Of a stretch of DNA of 34,306 nucleotides, positions 21,521-30,201 are shown piece after piece. Source of the DNA: Bacillota bacterium (GTDB taxonomy: Bacteria > Bacillota > Clostridia > Lachnospirales > Lachnospiraceae); NCBI GenBank assembly GCA_023411215.1, contig JAEYOY010000009.1:1-34306 (forward strand), read 5' to 3'. The position numbers and the translations under genes were made by a program. Below the pieces are notes generated by a model. That model had not been told where the DNA came from. It did no database searches and saw nothing but the letters and a program-made list of their open reading frames with translations. Numbering within the stretch: position 1 is the stretch's first letter; every line of letters starts with the position of its first letter.

Positions 21521-23485
21521 TTATTCTTTATTTCCTTCGGTCACTTCGATCTTTCTGATTTCTCTTGTTCTGATCTCCTTACAGATATCATCAACAAAGG
21601 TTGCAAGTGGCTTCTGACCTTCATCTCCAAGGAAACGGCTTCTTACGGATACAACGCCTTCCTCCTCTTCCTTCTGACCAACTACCAGCATATAGGGGAT
21701 ACGATCAAGTCTTGCTTCTCTGATCTTATAACCGATCTTCTCTGCTCTCTCGTCCACGGTTACCAGAACGTTATTCTTTAAGAGCTCTTCTTTAACCTTC
21801 TCTGCGTAATCATGATATTTCTCAGAGATTGGTAATACTCTTACCTGCTCAGGACATAACCAGGTCGGGAATAAGCCGGCATATTTCTCAATCAACCAAG
21901 CAAGCGTTCTCTCATAGCAGCCCATGCTAGTTCTGTGAATGATATAGGGGCGAACCTTCTCCCCATTCTGATCCACATAGTACATATCAAACTGCTCTGC
22001 AATCATCGCATCCCACTGAACAGTAATCATTGTGTCCATCTTGCCATATACGTTCTTTGCCTGAATATCCACCTTAGGACCATAGAAGGCAGCTTCGCCC
22101 TCTTCCTCGTAAAAAGGAATCTCAAGCTCAGTCAATACCTTGCGGATTCTACCCTGAGTCTCTTCCCATACCTCTTCCGTTCCGATGTATTTCTCCTTGT
22201 TGTTGGGATCCCACTTGGAGAGGCGATAGGTAACATCATTCTCAACACCTAAGGTTCTTAAGCAATATCTTGCAAGATCCAGGCACCCCTTAAACTCCTC
22301 ATCCATCTGATCCGGTCGTACAATCAAATGTCCCTCTGAAATCGTGAACTGACGTACACGGGTTAAACCATGCATTTCACCGGAATCCTCATTACGGAAC
22401 AAGGTGGAAGTCTCACCGTATCGAAGAGGCAAATCACGATAGGATTTCTGGCTGTTCTTATATACATAATACTGGAATGGGCATGTCATCGGGCGAAGAG
22501 CAAATACTTCCTTATCCACCTTCTCATCACCAAGAACGAACATACCTTCCTTGTAATGATCCCAGTGACCGGAGATCTTGTAGAGATCGCTCTTTGCCAT
22601 CAAGGGAGTTCTGGTCCTTACATAACCACGACGTTCTTCCTCATCCTCAATCCATCTCTGAAGAGTCTGAATAATCTTAGTTCCCTTGGGCATCAATAAC
22701 GGAAGTCCCTGACCAATAACATCTACAGTAGTGAACAATTCCATCTCTCGGCCTAATTTGTTATGATCACGCTTCTTAATATCCTCTAAATAAACCAGAT
22801 ATTCCTCTAGCTCAGCATTCTTCGTATATGCTGTTCCGTATACACGGGTCAGCATCTTGTTCTTCTCTGATCCTCTCCAATAAGCACCGGAGGAGGAAAT
22901 CAGCTTAAATGCCTTAATATTCTTCGTGCTCATCAAATGAGGTCCGGCACAAAGATCTACAAAATCACCCTGCTGATAGAAGGAAAGCTCCGCATCTACC
23001 GGAAGATCCTCAATTAGTTCAACCTTATAAGGTTCATTCTTGGACTGCATTAAGGCAATTGCCTCCGCTCTGGGAAGGGTAAAACGAACCAGCTCTGCAC
23101 CTTCCTTAATAATCTTCTTCATCTCAGCTTCCAATGCATCGAGCGCTGCGCGGTCAAAGGAAGGGATATCAAAATCATAATAAAACCCGGTATCAATGGA
23201 GGGTCCGATTGCAAGCTTTGCCTCCGGATATAACCTCTTAACAGCTTGAGCCAATACGTGAGAGGTAGTATGTCGGTAAGCTGCCTTACCACCCTCATCG
23301 TTGAAGGTTAATATATTTAAGTTGCAGTCATGATCCACGTTTGTTCTAAGATCCACCACCTTACCGTCTATTTCTCCGGCACAGGCCATTCTTGCCAAAC
23401 CCTCGCTGATGTCAGCTGCAATTTCATACACGCTCATTGCCTTGTCGTACTCTTTAAAAGAGCCATCCTTTAATGTAATTTTCAT
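21521..23485 (-). CDS. thrS: Threonine--tRNA ligase
   Basis: 654-residue class II aminoacyl-tRNA synthetase that charges tRNA-Thr in the cytosol. The order is a TGS domain (1-62), an editing domain with HTTSHVLAQA near 72-81, the SAD domain, then the catalytic core: RTRTPLM, the zinc cysteine in MRPMTCPFQYYVYK-type ALRPMTCPFQ, motif 2 FRNEDSGEMHGLTRVRQF, motif 3 GCYERTLAWLIEKY, and the anticodon-binding domain (about 540-640). The start is the ATG at 23483-23485 with AAAGGAGAT 7-8 nt upstream; the TTG at 23503 is part of that leader. Expression is controlled by a T-box more than 370 nt upstream, and between the two lies a tandem hairpin array. Confidence 0.97.
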   Translation of the reverse strand: MKITLKDGSFKEYDKAMSVYEIAADISEGLARMACAGEIDGKVVDLRTNVDHDCNLNILTFNDEGGKAAYRHTTSHVLAQAVKRLYPEAKLAIGPSIDTGFYYDFDIPSFDRAALDALEAEMKKIIKEGAELVRFTLPRAEAIALMQSKNEPYKVELIEDLPVDAELSFYQQGDFVDLCAGPHLMSTKNIKAFKLISSSGAYWRGSEKNKMLTRVYGTAYTKNAELEEYLVYLEDIKKRDHNKLGREMELFTTVDVIGQGLPLLMPKGTKIIQTLQRWIEDEEERRGYVRTRTPLMAKSDLYKISGHWDHYKEGMFVLGDEKVDKEVFALRPMTCPFQYYVYKNSQKSYRDLPLRYGETSTLFRNEDSGEMHGLTRVRQFTISEGHLIVRPDQMDEEFKGCLDLARYCLRTLGVENDVTYRLSKWDPNNKEKYIGTEEVWEETQGRIRKVLTELEIPFYEEEGEAAFYGPKVDIQAKNVYGKMDTMITVQWDAMIAEQFDMYYVDQNGEKVRPYIIHRTSMGCYERTLAWLIEKYAGLFPTWLCPEQVRVLPISEKYHDYAEKVKEELLKNNVLVTVDERAEKIGYKIREARLDRIPYMLVVGQKEEEEGVVSVRSRFLGDEGQKPLATFVDDICKEIRTREIRKIEVTEGNKE

Positions 23486-23488
23486 ATC

Positions 23489-23546
23489 AAAATCTCCTTT
23501 CAAGATAAAATCACTTAATAATTGTTGGGGGAGATTTTATTCTCCC
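23489..23546 (-). promoter_or_regulatory. Alternative pairing around the thrS ribosome binding site
   Basis: In the minus-strand RNA the thrS ribosome binding site GGAGATTTT (from 23489-23497) can pair perfectly over 9 bp with AAAATCTCC (from 23530-23538). That segment instead forms the hairpin GGGAGA-N6-TCTCCC at 23529-23546 when free. The two folds are mutually exclusive, so ribosome access may be switchable. This is seen in sequence; function is inferred. Confidence 0.55.
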
Positions 23547-23796
23547 TTTCAGAATTTAGAATATCAATGACAACTTATTGAGGAGAATTTAATCTCCCTT
23601 TCAAGATAAAATCACTTAATAATTGTTGGGGGAGATTTTATTCTCCCTTTCAGAATTTAGAATATCAATGGCACCTTATAGAGGAGAATTTATCTCCCTT
23701 TCAAGGTAAATTTGTTGATAATTTTTTTGAGAAATTTATACTTCCTTTCAGAATTTAGAATATTAATGGCATCTTACTCAGTAGAATTAATCTCCC
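23498..23796 (-). repeat. Three ~100-bp tandem repeats in the thrS leader
   Basis: Units at 23498-23598 (101 bp), 23599-23698 (100 bp) and 23699-23796 (98 bp). The first two differ at only about four positions; the third has diverged clearly. In the minus-strand RNA each unit holds two sites of the form GAAAGGGAGA followed, 4-6 nt later, by TCTCC, giving a small hairpin about every 50 nt. Each GAAAGGGAG is a ribosome-binding-site-like sequence, but no ATG follows at working distance. The thrS site itself is the last in the series, which suggests the array arose by duplication of the ribosome-binding region. Confidence 0.85.
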
Positions 23797-23863
23797 TTTT
23801 TCACAGGGTAACAATCCCAGTTAAAATAAATGACATTAGGTTATGGCAATCATAAATATAAGT

Positions 23864-24105
23864 ATAAAAAAAACGCCTCACTTCCGATTGCACTTATGCC
23901 TATCGAAAGGGACGAGCGTAAAAGATACGTCGCGGTTCCACCCTTGTTGGTGTATAGCACCCACTTCATTCAATGATAACGGAATCACCGGACCGGATTG
24001 GGGTCACTCGGAGTTGGTCTTCCTATGCTACATAATAAGATAATCGCACCAATTATATCTCTCGCTGGATTACTTTGCACAGTACTCTTCTCGTCAACGT
24101 TTTAA
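23864..24105 (-). ncRNA. T-box riboswitch (tRNA-Thr sensing) upstream of thrS
   Basis: The minus strand carries the T-box sequence AGGGTGGAACCGCG (about 23931-23944), which pairs with the tRNA acceptor end. It is followed by a terminator hairpin whose 3' arm GGAAGTGAGGCG ends in eight Ts (23866-23873). Stem I spans about 24000-24105, with GAGAG and GGTGCGA distal-loop elements and a likely specifier codon ACC (Thr) at 24016-24018 within GAAGACCAACTC. Uncharged tRNA-Thr would stabilise the antiterminator and allow transcription of thrS. Such leaders are typical of Firmicutes. Confidence 0.93.
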
Positions 24106-24128
24106 TATTTAACTAATAACTAAAGCTT

Positions 24129-24156
24129 ATTATATCATTCCTATTTTGATTGTCAA
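24129..24156 (-). promoter_or_regulatory. Promoter of the thrS T-box transcript
   Basis: On the minus strand TTGACA (24151-24156), 16 bp, TATAAT (24129-24134): both hexamers are consensus. It starts transcription about 20 bp before T-box stem I. Confidence 0.85.
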
Positions 24157-24284
24157 GTCTAATTCAACTTTATCCTTTCGGAAAGACTGGTATTACTGGA
24201 TAGTTCATGAAATAGCTATGGTAAAGGTAATCCTCCTATGATAAAATAATGCTGTGTTAAAATACCTTCCGAAGGAGAATTTGT

Positions 24285-25178
24285 ATGTCAGTTTATTCAC
24301 TGCAAAATAATATCATAAAGATTGAAGTAGAGGAAATCGGTGCTGAGCTCACCTCAATTTTCCATACCCCCACCAATACAGAGTATCTGTGGAATGCCGA
24401 TCCGGCTTACTGGAAGCGTCACGCTCCAATTCTCTTCCCCGTGGTGGGATCTCTTAAAAATAAAACCTATACCTCTCAGGGACAGACTTATACTCTGCCT
24501 CAGCATGGCTTTGCCCGGGATATGAATTTTAATCTAACAAGCCAGACGACCAACGAGCTTTGGTTATCATTGGAAGCTACAGAGGACACCAAGAAGGTGT
24601 ATCCCTTTGATTTTCGTCTGGAATTGGGTTACCGTCTGGAGGAAAACCAGGTTACCGCAATCTGGAGGGTGATTAATACCGGCTATGATGAAATGTTTTT
24701 CTCCATTGGTGGACACCCGGCTTTCCTATGTCCACTGAAAGACGGTGAAAGGCAAGCGGATCATTATATCTTATTTGATTCGGATCAACCAATACATTAC
24801 CTGCTTGTTGACGAGAATGGACTGGTGGTGAAAAAGCCCTTCTCTGAGCAGCATATTCTGACTACTGAAGACGGCTTCCTGCCAATCTATACCCATCTCT
24901 TTGACCGTGATGCTTTAATCATAGAGGAAAACCAATTCCATCGTATTTCCTTAGCCGACAGCAATAAAAAGCCATATCTGACGGTCAGCTTTGATGCTCC
25001 GCTCTTTGGTTTATGGTCGCCTGCAAAGATGAACGCCCCCTTTGTCTGCATCGAGCCCTGGTACGGGCGTTGTGATGCTGCTGATTTTATTGGTAACCTG
25101 GAGGAACGGGAATATGGCAATCGTTTAAATCCAGGTGAGGTTTTTGAAGCATCCTATACAATTCTGATTCATGAATGA
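24285..25178 (+). CDS. Aldose 1-epimerase family protein (LacX type)
   Basis: 297-residue galactose-mutarotase-fold protein. The N-terminal region (IGAELTSIFHTPTNTEYLWNADPAYWKRHAPILFPVVGSLKN) and LPQHGFARDMNF near 71-82, with the substrate-binding His, resemble LacX. SIGGHPAFLCP near 145-155 supplies the second family histidine. It would equilibrate alpha and beta anomers of an aldose; the sugar is not predictable. AAGGAG lies 7 nt before the ATG. The gene stands alone, divergent from the thrS leader and convergent with the AIM24-like gene. The proximity of fucI may be coincidental. Confidence 0.87.
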   Translation: MSVYSLQNNIIKIEVEEIGAELTSIFHTPTNTEYLWNADPAYWKRHAPILFPVVGSLKNKTYTSQGQTYTLPQHGFARDMNFNLTSQTTNELWLSLEATEDTKKVYPFDFRLELGYRLEENQVTAIWRVINTGYDEMFFSIGGHPAFLCPLKDGERQADHYILFDSDQPIHYLLVDENGLVVKKPFSEQHILTTEDGFLPIYTHLFDRDALIIEENQFHRISLADSNKKPYLTVSFDAPLFGLWSPAKMNAPFVCIEPWYGRCDAADFIGNLEEREYGNRLNPGEVFEASYTILIHE

Positions 25179-25205
25179 TGTAGTGTTTCTATTGTTGTGA
25201 ATCAT

Positions 25206-25267
25206 ATATGCTCCTCTTGTTGTAGACTGTTTTATTAATTCAACTGTCTATCGCAAGCGGAGCATAT
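25206..25267. terminator. Long stem-loop between convergent genes
   Basis: ATATGCTCC (25206-25214) pairs perfectly with GGAGCATAT (25259-25267), with an inner imperfect AGACTGTT/AACTGTCT stem. No T-run follows on either strand, so a terminator role is only suggested by position. Confidence 0.4.
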
Positions 25268-25407
25268 CATGATACTTTAAACACTGATTATTATTCCTAA
25301 CAATAGTAAAATCATAAAGCCTGCTCTCCACCGTTCATTACAAAGAAGGCCTTGTAGCCAGCTTTCTATCGCTTATTCTTTTATCCTATTACATCGTTTA
25401 GCAAGGA

Positions 25408-26091
25408 TTAATTATGTGAGGATGGAAGGAACGGTCTCAAGGTATTCGCTACATTGGATACCGGCATCGTCTGAAGAATAATCTTACCCGGTCCCGTAAC
25501 CACGGTATTAAAGATACCTTCACCACCAAGCAGCATATTCTTAACACCCGGAACGGTATGAATCTCCATCTTACAGCTTTCGGTCATTCCGGCCAGATAC
25601 CCTGTATCAATTACCATCTGCTGACCGGACTGCAGAGTATACTCCATCGCATATCCGTCTATCTCGATAAATGCGATTCCATGTCCGGACAGTTTCTGCA
25701 TTATGAAGCCCTCTCCACCGAACAGACCTGCGCCAAGTTTTTTCTGAAAATGCAGTGAAAGTTCAACACTTGCTTCCGATGCCAAGAAGGCAGATTTCTG
25801 AACAATCATATTATTGCCCGGACCAATTTCCAGAGCCCGTATGGAACCGGGGAAGCTGGATGCAAAGGCAATCATACCTTCTCCGCCCATTGCGGTATAT
25901 CGATTCTGAAACAAGGAATCACCGGAGAACATTCTTCCCAGTGCCTTCCCGATTCCTCCGTTGGTCGAAGTCTCCATCTTCATATTCGGACTCATCCAAC
26001 TCATGGAGCCACGTTCTGTAATCAGAGTTTCCCCCGCAGTAACATAACAGGTAACGACGGGTAAGGGCTCACCTACGATTTCATATCTCAT
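25408..26091 (-). CDS. TIGR00266 / AIM24 family protein
   Basis: 227-residue protein of the AIM24-like family (TIGR00266), predicted as an all-beta, single-domain cytosolic or membrane-associated protein. Hallmarks are GETLITERGSMSWMSPNMKMETST near 21-44, GGIGKALGRMFSGDSLFQNRYTA near 45-67, and a repeated glycine-rich pattern ending in GPGKIILQTMP. Function is unknown; eukaryotic AIM24 affects mitochondrial organisation. TGGAGG lies 7 nt before the ATG. It begins 37 bp after the stop of the M16 peptidase gene on the same strand, so the two are probably cotranscribed. Confidence 0.88.
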   Translation of the reverse strand: MRYEIVGEPLPVVTCYVTAGETLITERGSMSWMSPNMKMETSTNGGIGKALGRMFSGDSLFQNRYTAMGGEGMIAFASSFPGSIRALEIGPGNNMIVQKSAFLASEASVELSLHFQKKLGAGLFGGEGFIMQKLSGHGIAFIEIDGYAMEYTLQSGQQMVIDTGYLAGMTESCKMEIHTVPGVKNMLLGGEGIFNTVVTGPGKIILQTMPVSNVANTLRPFLPSSHN

Positions 26092-26128
26092 TCTACTACC
26101 TCCAATTTTTTAATTACAAGCTTAACAC

Positions 26129-27385
26129 TTAATATTCTAATAATTTCATGTCTACATCCTTTAGATTTCCCACCAGCGAGACGGAAGCGGATGCCATATC
26201 AAAATAACGGTTCGCAAAATCAATAATTTCGGTCAGACTTACTTTATCTATTCCTTCTATTAATTCCTCAATCGGTAACAGGCGTCCACGATTAAGCAAC
26301 GCTTTCCCATTAGAATTCATCCTACTCTTCGCGCTTTCATTGCCTAAAATCAGCTCTGTCTTTATCTGTTCCTTTGTCATAGACAACTCCTCAGCCGTCA
26401 CACCCTTTTTCTTAATATCAGCAATTATCTGATATATCTTCTTCACCACAACAGGCGCCTGAGAGGGATTCATGGCCGCATAGATATGGAACAATCCAGT
26501 CTCCCGGTATGAGCTTCCATAAGAATATATGGAATAGGTAAGACCACTATTCTCTCTAATTTTCTGGAACAATCTTGAATTAACACTTCCCCCCAAGATA
26601 GAGTTGAGTATCGATAGCACATACCTCTCCTCTGACAGATAGGAAATACAGTCAAATGCAATATTACAATGAATCTGCTCAATATCCTTATGTCGTTTAC
26701 AACGTACGCGGTTATATTCCGGCTTACACTGCGTCGTACTTAGCTTTTGATTCTTTGCTTTGATACCGCTGAATTTCTCTTCCAGTAGTTCAAGCACGTT
26801 CTCTTCCTTAAAATTACCGGCTACTGAAATAATCATATTCTCACCGACATAATAGGTATCCATAAAATCTCTAATCTGTTCTCTGGTAACGCTACGCACG
26901 ATTTTTTTTGTACCGGAAATCATATACCCAAGAGGATGATCCTTCCAAATTCTCTGCTGCAGCATCTCATGTACAAGATCCTCCGGTGAGTCATCATACA
27001 TGTCAATTTCTTCTATGATAACGCCTTTTTCTTTCTTTAATGCCTTTTCCTCAATCAGTGAGTTAGTGAGCATATCTGAGATGATATCAATTGCAATCGG
27101 CAGATGCTCGCTTAAGGTAGTCGCATAATAAGAGGTGCATTCCTTACTAGTAAATGCATTCATATTGCCACCGATTCGTGCCATCTCATCTGCAATTTGC
27201 TTTGCACTTCGATTCTTTGTTCCTTTGAATAACATGTGCTCAATAATATGAGCAATACCATTGTTACTATCATCTTCATTGGATGAGCCTGCTTTAACCC
27301 AAATACCGAAGGATGCACTTTGTAAATATGGTAATACCTCTGTTACTACTGTAATCTTGTTGGATAATTGATTAATTTTCGTCAT
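26129..27385 (-). CDS. M16 family zinc peptidase (MlpA/YmxG-like)
   Basis: 418-residue inverzincin protease of the processing-peptidase-like group. The zinc motif HIIEH at residues 46-50 (His46, Glu49 catalytic, His50) is followed by the third ligand Glu near 126 in GVIIEEIDMYDD, at the family spacing. The C-terminal half contains the second M16 domain with SGLTYSIYSYGSSY and RLFQKIREN. B. subtilis MlpA/YmxG is encoded beside pnp; here pnp lies about 3 kb upstream on the same strand, with the lipoprotein and TraB genes inserted between, so the ancestral linkage is loosely kept. GGAAGGG lies 7 nt before the ATG. Its substrate is unknown. Confidence 0.92.
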   Translation of the reverse strand: MTKINQLSNKITVVTEVLPYLQSASFGIWVKAGSSNEDDSNNGIAHIIEHMLFKGTKNRSAKQIADEMARIGGNMNAFTSKECTSYYATTLSEHLPIAIDIISDMLTNSLIEEKALKKEKGVIIEEIDMYDDSPEDLVHEMLQQRIWKDHPLGYMISGTKKIVRSVTREQIRDFMDTYYVGENMIISVAGNFKEENVLELLEEKFSGIKAKNQKLSTTQCKPEYNRVRCKRHKDIEQIHCNIAFDCISYLSEERYVLSILNSILGGSVNSRLFQKIRENSGLTYSIYSYGSSYRETGLFHIYAAMNPSQAPVVVKKIYQIIADIKKKGVTAEELSMTKEQIKTELILGNESAKSRMNSNGKALLNRGRLLPIEELIEGIDKVSLTEIIDFANRYFDMASASVSLVGNLKDVDMKLLEY

Positions 27386-27770
27386 ATAGGTCCCTTCCTA
27401 TCCATAGAGTGATTTATCCATACAGCCAGCACCATATACAAACCTAATTCCCACTACTGTTAATCAGACTTACATAATTCCGTATTAATTGATAAACTTT
27501 ACAAACTGACTAAAATACCGATACATAATTTATGGTTTTATTTTCACACTAGTGAAGCATGGTTGCTTTTGATACAACAGCCTCATCATTAATACCCTTA
27601 ACATCCCATCTGCATCTATGATGTAACTGGGAGACTGGAAGAACAAGGAATCCACGCCTTCGCGCGGACTTCGCGGTACTTCCCGTGTAAATTGCTTTTA
27701 ATTTACACCATTTACTTGATTCTAGCATATTTTTATACTGTTTACAACAAGATGAATAGTTAAGCTGGAG
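27386..27770. other. Gene-free interval upstream of the M16 gene, with hairpin repeat
   Basis: I see no credible gene. The interval has a perfect hairpin GTGTAAATT (27684-27692) / AATTTACAC (27699-27707), like those at 9865 and 11214. Before it lies a GC-rich patch with repeated CTTCGCG motifs and GAAGAACAAGGA, the complement of which also occurs near 11374-11383. It probably holds repeat remnants plus the M16 promoter, which I cannot place. Confidence 0.4.
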
Positions 27771-27800
27771 CAAAAAAATTTCAAGTTATAATTAAAACTT
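27771..27800 (-). terminator. Terminator of the lipoprotein gene
   Basis: AAGTT and AACTT with an inner TAATTA palindrome form a weak stem that overlaps the stop codon. Seven Ts follow on the minus strand (27772-27778). Confidence 0.6.
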
Positions 27801-28363
27801 TACGGAAGATAGATCTGACTAATCTTAACCACTACATTATCTTTCACTGTAATCTTACAGAGTTCATTATTATTAAGAATAAGCTCTTCTAACTCCTCCA
27901 AGGTACCTTCCGATAACACCGTATCATCCAGAAGCTCAACGGTCAAATTCTCGTCATAGCTTAGTAAACTATCCTTCTCCTCTTCATTATATAGATAGAA
28001 GCCGGTTACTAAATCGTCACCTTTCATACCAATCTCCTTCAGCCTTTCTTCATCTGTAGAGAAGAGTAATTCTGCATGATCAACAATAATCGTTCTTTTC
28101 TCGCTATCAATCGCTTTTACATAGGCATCTGCTACATATTCCTGCTGGCTTTCCAGCTCCTCTTTCGTATCACTGCTACCATCTGTATTTGTTTCAGTAT
28201 TGTTATCTGTATTTGTTTCTGCATTGATTTCTGTATCGGTTTCATTATTTACTGCTTCCTTAGTCAATAAAGAACATCCGGTTAAGGCATTCATACTAAT
28301 AAAACCCACTAATAGGATTGATAATAATTTTCTATTCCATTTACTTTTTCTGATTTTATGCAT
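27800..28363 (-). CDS. Putative lipoprotein of unknown function
   Basis: 187-residue exported protein. The N-terminus has a basic start, a hydrophobic segment and the lipobox ALTGC with Cys30, so it should be lipidated and anchored to the outer face of the membrane. A low-complexity Asn/Thr/Asp/Glu spacer follows (about 36-66), built from repeated ETNTDN-like steps. A compact acidic domain of about 110 residues comes next, with no motif I can name. The ATG at 28361-28363 has AAGGAG 9 nt upstream; the longer frame to 28456 would put a second hydrophobic stretch ahead of the signal and lacks a ribosome binding site. Monocistronic. Function unknown. Confidence 0.78.
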   Translation of the reverse strand: MHKIRKSKWNRKLLSILLVGFISMNALTGCSLLTKEAVNNETDTEINAETNTDNNTETNTDGSSDTKEELESQQEYVADAYVKAIDSEKRTIIVDHAELLFSTDEERLKEIGMKGDDLVTGFYLYNEEEKDSLLSYDENLTVELLDDTVLSEGTLEELEELILNNNELCKITVKDNVVVKISQIYLP

Positions 28364-28523
28364 AATATTAGTCTCCTTATGGTTTACTTGATTTGGCTTA
28401 ACTCTATACCAACAGACAGATATTGGTATAGCAACGAGTAACAGTATTATATTCATTTAAGCAAAATCAGTCAAGTTATTACTTTATCACAACCACTCCA
28501 CAGACCATTCAATAAATTTTCAT

Positions 28524-28603
28524 AAAAATACTGCGAAATGTACCATAAAACGAAGTTATGATTTAAAATACTCAGAGCCTTCGTAAATATACCATTTCGC
28601 AGT
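28524..28603 (-). terminator. Large nested terminator downstream of the TraB-type gene
   Basis: ACTGCGAAATG (28530-28540) and CATTTCGCAGT (28593-28603) pair perfectly over 11 bp. Inside, ACGAAG and CTTCGT pair. A five-T run follows on the minus strand (28524-28528). It lies about 145 bp beyond the gene's stop. Confidence 0.65.
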
Positions 28604-28677
28604 CATTTAATTCTTTGTGCGTAAGCCAATTGAGATCAGCAAGCTTGCTTGAATATATTCGAGCACGTACGCCTACC

Positions 28678-28698
28678 GGAGAAGCTCACATAGCGCGC
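28678..28698 (+). repeat. Second copy of the GGAGAAGCTCA hairpin sequence
   Basis: 18 of 21 bases match 21350-21370 in the fucI terminator. It forms an imperfect stem with GCTTCTTCTGG. The rest of 28604-28746 holds nothing I can assign. Confidence 0.4.
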
Positions 28699-28746
28699 TT
28701 CTTCTGGTTCTTAAGGATTTTCAATTATTATGCAAATAAAAATATC

Positions 28747-30201
28747 TTATTTAATCTGGGTGATTTCATAGCCTTTTGCTGTTAGAAGCTCTATTATGTC
28801 CGAATCCCCCAAATAATGACCACTGCCAACAATGACAAAATAAGTATGGCCACTGCCTGTCTTCAAGAGATTCTCAATATATTCAGCCATAGTTGCATTT
28901 CTTTGGATGAAGAGCTTGTCGTAGAACTCTCTTAAGAGCTTCATCTCCTCGTCCGTGGTGCCATCCTCCAGCATATCCTTATTCTGATATTCAAAGGAAT
29001 TATATTGCTTGAAGTTCTCTGCATCACCGGCACGCCATAAGGATAACATAGAAGCAAGTCCTTCTGGATTCGTATTATCTTTTCCATCCATCGAATCATT
29101 CACTGCATCAATGGTCTCATTCACCAGATACTCAGCAAGCTCATTGGAGAAGCTTTCCAGCATTTTACCCTGCACCCCATAGCCTTCAACCTCAAGCACT
29201 TTTTTGCCATTAAGCATAGCATTCGTTAAGAAGTTCATATCGATACCAAGATTTGCGCTTGTAGTTGCCTCGTCTATCGAACCGGATTCTGTCATTGATA
29301 AAGAAGTAAAGGAAATATAGATATACCAAGGCTTCATCAAGGCCGCTTGAGCTTCCGGTACACCAAATTTAGCCGCCAGAGCAATTACTTTATCATAGGT
29401 TCCTTGGGATACATGATCCTTTAAGGTAGATCCGTCGGTATAGAAGGCATTGTTCACAATCGCCAGAGCACCTGCTTGATCAAAGAGATTTACTTCTACA
29501 GCCAAAGCTTCTGAGCTATTATAAGCAGATAATATCTTATCACTCATCGGATAGATATCGGTGGATGCCATATGGATGGAGCCAAGCATATAGACGGTAT
29601 TGCCATTTGCCTTAGCCTCCCATAGAAAGCCTTTACTGGATGCATCCAGTTTATCATAGATACAGGTAACAAGTCTGGTAGCAAGTACAATCGCCTGTTC
29701 AATTGAACAGATATCCTTCAATGCTAATTCACCGTTCTTACCGGTATAGATACCGTTTTCCTTCATAAACGCAACTGCATTGGTGTTGTCAAGGTTTAGG
29801 TCCTTTGTAAGGGTATAAGTATTTACTGTACTATATAAAGATTTGATAACCTCTTCTACGGTAATCTTATCAACCAGCTTATACTTAAAATCTCCTTCCG
29901 ACTTTACACATTCCGTATTTATCATCTTATATCTCAATCCGGAATTTAAGACTAACAGTTTTGCTCTGGTAATGGGCACTGTCATGTCTTTAGTGAACCA
30001 TGTATTGGGAAATAATCCGTAGGACTCTGCTACAACCAGATCACCTAACGCCCAATCACTGTAGATCTGGCCGGCTGCCATGCTCTGGAGTTCCTCGTTA
30101 CTCTGTGTCTTCGGTTCTGCTGCAAATGCCGGTGTATTCGGTATCATGGTGATAACAAGCATCAGAACCAGTAAAAGTGATATTAGTCTTTTCTTCATCA
30201 T
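28747..30201 (-). CDS. Exported TraB/GumN family protein with N-terminal SLH-like region
   Basis: 484 residues. A clear signal peptide (about 1-27, cleavage after AFA) sends it out of the cell. Residues about 45-165 resemble two to three SLH-type repeats (SDWALGDLVVAESYGLFPN...ITRAKLLVL and AVAFMKENGIYTGKNG...SIEQAIVLATRLV), which could hold it on the cell wall. The C-terminal ~300 residues are TraB/GumN, with two G-x-x-H motifs, GSIHM near 208 and GSGHYLGDSDIIELL near 457, plus EVNLFD after the first. These match the putative metal site of TIKI-like proteases. Activity is unproven. GGGAAG precedes the first of two adjacent ATGs; the stop of a 33-codon ORF overlaps this start. Confidence 0.86.
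   Translation of the reverse strand: MMKKRLISLLLVLMLVITMIPNTPAFAAEPKTQSNEELQSMAAGQIYSDWALGDLVVAESYGLFPNTWFTKDMTVPITRAKLLVLNSGLRYKMINTECVKSEGDFKYKLVDKITVEEVIKSLYSTVNTYTLTKDLNLDNTNAVAFMKENGIYTGKNGELALKDICSIEQAIVLATRLVTCIYDKLDASSKGFLWEAKANGNTVYMLGSIHMASTDIYPMSDKILSAYNSSEALAVEVNLFDQAGALAIVNNAFYTDGSTLKDHVSQGTYDKVIALAAKFGVPEAQAALMKPWYIYISFTSLSMTESGSIDEATTSANLGIDMNFLTNAMLNGKKVLEVEGYGVQGKMLESFSNELAEYLVNETIDAVNDSMDGKDNTNPEGLASMLSLWRAGDAENFKQYNSFEYQNKDMLEDGTTDEEMKLLREFYDKLFIQRNATMAEYIENLLKTGSGHTYFVIVGSGHYLGDSDIIELLTAKGYEITQIK

Noticed and set aside
23498..23796. CRISPR-like array
   Set aside because: The three ~100-bp units are contiguous, with no unique spacers, and sit in the thrS leader; they are tandem duplications.
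27549..27773. 74-codon minus-strand frame
   Set aside because: Cys/Arg-rich and without domain or ribosome binding site; it runs through the GTGTAAATT hairpin and GC-rich repeat patch, so it is probably open by chance.
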